Shown here: piece after piece, positions 7,401 to 7,906 of the stretch
How the letters are laid out: each line of letters begins with the position of its first letter
Numbering within the stretch: position 1 is the first letter of the stretch
Source of the DNA: Caldifarciminota bacterium
GTDB lineage: Bacteria > WOR-3 > Hydrothermia > UBA1063 > CAJXJZ01
Assembly: GCA_027073945.1 (NCBI GenBank)
Contig: JALTEL010000314.1
Coordinates: forward strand, 1-7,906
Direction: 5' to 3'
Length of the DNA: 7,906 nt
Program-made: the position numbers and the translations under genes
Notes under the pieces: model-generated
Seen by the model: only the letters and a program-made list of their open reading frames with translations
Told to the model about the DNA's origin: nothing
The model's database searches: none

Positions 7401-7500
7401 TGCAATTGATATTCTGGACCCTGATGGAACTCAAAAACAACAATTGAGTTTATGGAGGAAAGGGAAGACACCTGTTATAAAAGGTGTTTTTATAAAATAG
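4429..7500 (+). CDS. Exported GH57 alpha-glucan hydrolase with two CBM48 modules and a glucodextranase-C-like domain
   Basis: The 1023-residue protein has four parts. Residues 1-13 are a short hydrophobic export signal. Two glycogen/starch-binding CBM48 modules follow, with G34-S-F-N-N-W39 and G132-T-F-N-N-W137 plus matching 'YKFVV' strands. The GH57 domain (about 228-770) shows W235-H-Q-H-Q-P240, 'GQIEVITTPYFHP', G508-M-W-P-A-E513 with E513 as probable nucleophile, L619-D620-G-E-N with D620 as probable acid/base, S675-W-I-N-A-D680 and G730-S-D-W733. The C-terminal part (about 805-1020), opening with 'DPIKDDYGDGNYMYP', resembles the glucodextranase C-terminal domain. The motifs match the amylopullulanase/alpha-amylase branch of GH57, so cleavage of alpha-1,4 and perhaps alpha-1,6 glucans outside the cytoplasm is expected. 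Branching or transferase activity is not excluded. AGGAGG at 4417-4422, 6 nt before the ATG, fixes the start. The 14 bp gap to the dehydratase suggests co-transcription. Confidence 0.9.
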   Translation: MLLLYVILQTVSLSGNTAVFSFVSKDAGTVYVAGSFNNWKKDDPDWKMKKEDNGKWILKHVLKPGRYSYKFVVDGSKWLQDKDNPLFEDDGYGGKNSVLMVGTKNARPPYFSNGKVIFSYFDASAYAVYLSGTFNNWAPDGVRMKNKDGLWTCGIKLTPGYYQYKFVVNGKDWKLDPSNPARVPDGYGGYNSSIKLLESGKVEYSSPQGAEQGSKTPVIKKLKAHGTPLYLAIVWHQHQPRYYRNLKTGEYFAPWVRLHGIKDYFDMAHTVSKYNNVHVTINLTPVLLMQLENEIKMYEEGRSPDICVRMTLKNADSLSFKDKKYLLENFFSANWDNMIDIWPRYRELRQKRVTNQNGSINIEATCKKYSTADFRDLQMWFNLAWFDPDFQDTSVMLPNGERVTVKNYIKQGRNFTEKQKKEVMDLEFKILKAIIPEHKRLAKSGQIEVITTPYFHPILPLLYDTNLASEAMPGTPLPNRFHHPEDAMWQLNKAVWKYKSIFGVKPYGMWPAEGSVAQAIVPLVHRAGFTWMASDVGVLSHSLNKGLLTSDDMYRPYTVGDDSDRVYMVFRDTDLSDRIGFRYRSLSGMDAANDFIKTLYNIQQKFVNDKTPHLVTVILDGENAWEWYKRDGKDFFRALYSQLNEKSGWLVTTTVKDFLQKYPPERRIKHLFAGSWINADFSTWIGEPEENMAWDYLGRVRNFYGSAVKSGKYKQEALQKAFLELASAEGSDWFWFFGNDQNAPGGDKWTDIMFRKTLKNVYTILGITPPAFLDSSIIKNASSYVSAGGGIMAQSSIQLAGAKKICAIIDPIKDDYGDGNYMYPSNNVFKKGILDLSKVEIYKSAKGNYIFKLYFKSIGNPWNAPLGFSFKSIQVYISGQGKKVPFFRNLGVQFDRQVADAIVVTGWPEHNGIFDIQGKEIGQVRVSVDKKENAILFTAPSNILKNIEGKYLYVIISSYDGYGTNQMRKVVSFASGKGEWVFSGGGDKAPLAIDILDPDGTQKQQLSLWRKGKTPVIKGVFIK
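4465..5022 (+). repeat. Tandem CBM48 duplication inside the GH57 gene
   Basis: Two modules of about 90-100 codons follow each other with the same order of landmarks: an aromatic beta strand, G-[ST]-F-N-N-W, a G-x-W strand, Y-[SQ]-Y-K-F-V-V-[DN]-G, a D-x-x-N-P turn and D-G-Y-G-G-x-N-S. The two FNNW motifs are 98 residues apart (W39 and W137). The copies are clearly related as proteins but have diverged in DNA, so this is an old duplication, not a recent repeat. Confidence 0.85.
7468..7491 (+). terminator. Intrinsic terminator within the last codons of the GH57 gene
   Basis: ACACCT (7468-7473) and AGGTGT (7482-7487) form a 6 bp stem with an 8-base loop, followed by four more T (7488-7491), so five T in a row with the stem's last base. 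G-U and A-U pairing could lengthen the stem a little. The stop codon is at 7498-7500, so the whole signal is coding sequence. It is the best rho-independent signal at the end of the cluster, but the stem is short. Confidence 0.5.
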
Positions 7501-7572
7501 GTCTTGGTTTAGTAATTATAAAACAGGTGTTTAAACAGGTTATCCGCAATCCTGTCACAAATAGAAATTATA
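7501..7572. other. Convergent intergenic region with repeated AAACAGGT and a weak hairpin
   Basis: The rightward GH57 gene and the leftward tRNAs meet here. AAACAGGT occurs at 7521-7528 and 7533-7540. ACAGG (7535-7539) can pair with CCTGT (7551-7555) across an 11-base loop. On the minus strand this hairpin is followed by TTTAAAC, so it could end the tRNA transcript, but the U-tract is poor. No open frame worth calling is present. Confidence 0.35.
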
Positions 7573-7646
7573 TGGGCAGAGGAGGACTTGAACCTCCGAC
7601 CTCTGGTATGTGAGACCAGCGTTCTTACCAACTGAACTACCTGCCC
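7573..7646 (-). tRNA. tRNA-Val (anticodon CAC)
   Basis: The minus strand folds into a complete 74-base cloverleaf including the discriminator A. The acceptor stem GGGCAGG pairs with TCTGCCC (one G-U). The D stem is GTTC/GAAC, the anticodon stem CTGGT/ACCAG, and the T stem GGAGG/CCTCC around TTCAAGT. The 7-base anticodon loop CTCACAT puts CAC at positions 34-36, which reads the valine codon GUG. The discriminator A is followed by TATAATT, so CCA is not encoded and must be added enzymatically. It lies 12 bases downstream of tRNA-Met, most likely on the same transcript. Confidence 0.93.
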
Positions 7647-7658
7647 CCTCTGAAAAAG

Positions 7659-7731
7659 TGGGCCCGCAGGGACTTGAACCCCAAACCAACGGATTATGAG
7701 TCCGCTGCTCTGCCGATTGAGCTACGGGCCC
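7659..7731 (-). tRNA. tRNA-Met, elongator type (anticodon CAT; tRNA-Ile2 possible)
   Basis: The minus strand folds into a 73-base cloverleaf with acceptor GGGCCCG/CGGGCCC, D stem GCTC/GAGC, anticodon stem GCGGA/TCCGT and T stem TGGGG/CCCTG (two G-U pairs) around TTCAAGT. The anticodon loop CTCATAA gives CAT. The G1-C72 pair rules out an initiator tRNA, which has a mismatched first pair. A CAT anticodon can also belong to the AUA-reading isoleucine tRNA after lysidine modification, and the bases alone do not exclude that. No CCA is encoded. It is the first tRNA of the leftward pair, with a strong promoter just upstream. Confidence 0.9.
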
Positions 7732-7745
7732 CTTCAAGTGATAAA

Positions 7746-7774
7746 ATTATACTGCATTTTATCCGAATATTCAA
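7746..7774 (-). promoter_or_regulatory. Promoter of the tRNA-Met/tRNA-Val pair (TTGAAT-17-TATAAT)
   Basis: On the minus strand TTGAAT (7774-7769), a 17 bp spacer and a perfect TATAAT (7751-7746) form a near-consensus sigma70-type promoter. It ends 14 bases before the 5' end of tRNA-Met, leaving a leader of about 7 bases. This spacing is typical of a stable-RNA promoter. Confidence 0.82.
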
Positions 7775-7815
7775 TAAAACGTTATTCCTCAAAAATAATT
7801 GCACCGAAGGGGATA

Positions 7816-7906
7816 ATGTTTCCTCAAAATAAAGGTAACAGAAATAGAGAAACGATAAGAGTTTCAAAAACAAAAGGAGGGAGCTCCCAGGATAGTGTAT
7901 CCTATT
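7816..7906 (+). CDS. Possible start of an unidentified gene (runs off the right edge)
   Basis: An ATG at 7816 opens a frame of 30 codons that stays open to the window edge. The predicted start is MFPQNKGNRNRETIRVS, followed by a K-, G- and S-rich stretch. The peptide is strongly hydrophilic and basic, with no signal sequence or membrane helix. GAAGG at 7806-7810 (extended to AAGGGG through 7812) could serve as a ribosome site, 5 nt from the ATG. I do not recognise the protein. A frame of this length can arise by chance in AT-rich DNA, and no clear promoter precedes it, so this is a candidate only. Confidence 0.38.
   Translation, partial: MFPQNKGNRNRETIRVSKTKGGSSQDSVSY
7889..7903. repeat. Short inverted repeat next to a GGGAGCTCCC palindrome
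   Basis: AGGATA (7889-7894) and TATCCT (7898-7903) flank a 3-base GTG loop. Immediately upstream lies the perfect 10 bp palindrome GGGAGCTCCC (7879-7888). They could form adjacent structures or bind a dimeric regulator, but they also fall inside the possible reading frame starting at 7816, so a role is unproven. Confidence 0.35.

Noticed and set aside
7555..7737. A 60-codon minus-strand open frame (product beginning MKGPVAQSAEQ)
   Set aside because: It is a translation through the two tRNA genes, a well-known annotation artefact. Both cloverleaves are complete.
7818..7865. GTTTC and GAAAC words that recall the ends of CRISPR repeats
   Set aside because: There is no repeated unit of 25-40 bases and no regular spacing; the words are short and expected by chance.
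7740..7906. A minus-strand frame open from the right edge toward the tRNAs
   Set aside because: It lacks a visible start, has a random Leu/Phe-rich look, and runs through the tRNA promoter and into tRNA-Met.
1..7906. Search for insertion sequences, integrases, phage genes, toxin-antitoxin or defence genes
   Set aside because: No transposase or integrase motifs, terminal inverted repeats or target duplications are visible, and every long plus-strand frame has an ordinary metabolic or envelope assignment.

Overview
The window looks like a piece of a bacterial chromosome of low GC content. It carries genes for building and decorating the cell surface, followed by two tRNA genes. The genes point to a diderm (outer-membrane) bacterium: a divergent N-terminal fragment resembling an LptF/LptG lipopolysaccharide-transport permease, and a Wzi-like outer-membrane beta-barrel. 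Two N-termini are almost purely hydrophobic with no basic n-region, the two outward-facing genes look leaderless, and the tRNAs lack encoded CCA. These traits fit a non-model, perhaps thermophilic, lineage (WOR-3/Hydrothermae-like is only a guess), but the sequence does not fix the taxon.

Layout. (1) 1-112, minus strand: the first 37 codons of an LptF/G-like permease. (2) 113-220: a compact divergent promoter region in which each gene has a -10 hexamer exactly 6 nt before its ATG and no Shine-Dalgarno site. (3) 221-7500, plus strand: a tight four-gene cluster with overlaps of 43 bp and 26 bp and then a 14 bp gap. It encodes a Wzi-like outer-membrane barrel, a DegT/DnrJ/EryC1/StrS-family PLP sugar aminotransferase, a membrane-anchored WbpM/PglF/CapD-type UDP-sugar 4,6-dehydratase, and a large exported GH57 alpha-glucan-active enzyme with two N-terminal CBM48 modules and a glucodextranase-C-like domain. 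A terminator-like hairpin lies in the last codons of the GH57 gene. (4) 7501-7572: short convergent intergenic region. (5) 7573-7731, minus strand: tRNA-Val(CAC) and tRNA-Met(CAT), with a near-consensus promoter at 7746-7774. (6) 7732-7906: intergenic, with a possible start of another plus-strand gene at 7816.

Working model. The dehydratase would make a UDP-4-keto-6-deoxy-HexNAc, and the aminotransferase would convert it to a 4-amino sugar, as PglF and PglE do in the bacillosamine pathway. The sugar could enter a surface polysaccharide or glycan, with the Wzi-like protein acting at the outer membrane. The GH57 protein is the odd member, since it links alpha-glucan binding and cleavage to a surface-sugar operon. 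I see no CRISPR array, transposon, phage or defence system. The most unusual signals are the symmetrical leaderless promoter pair, the terminator-like hairpin just inside the leaderless permease gene, the barrel tail encoded entirely in an overlap, and the terminator inside the GH57 coding end.
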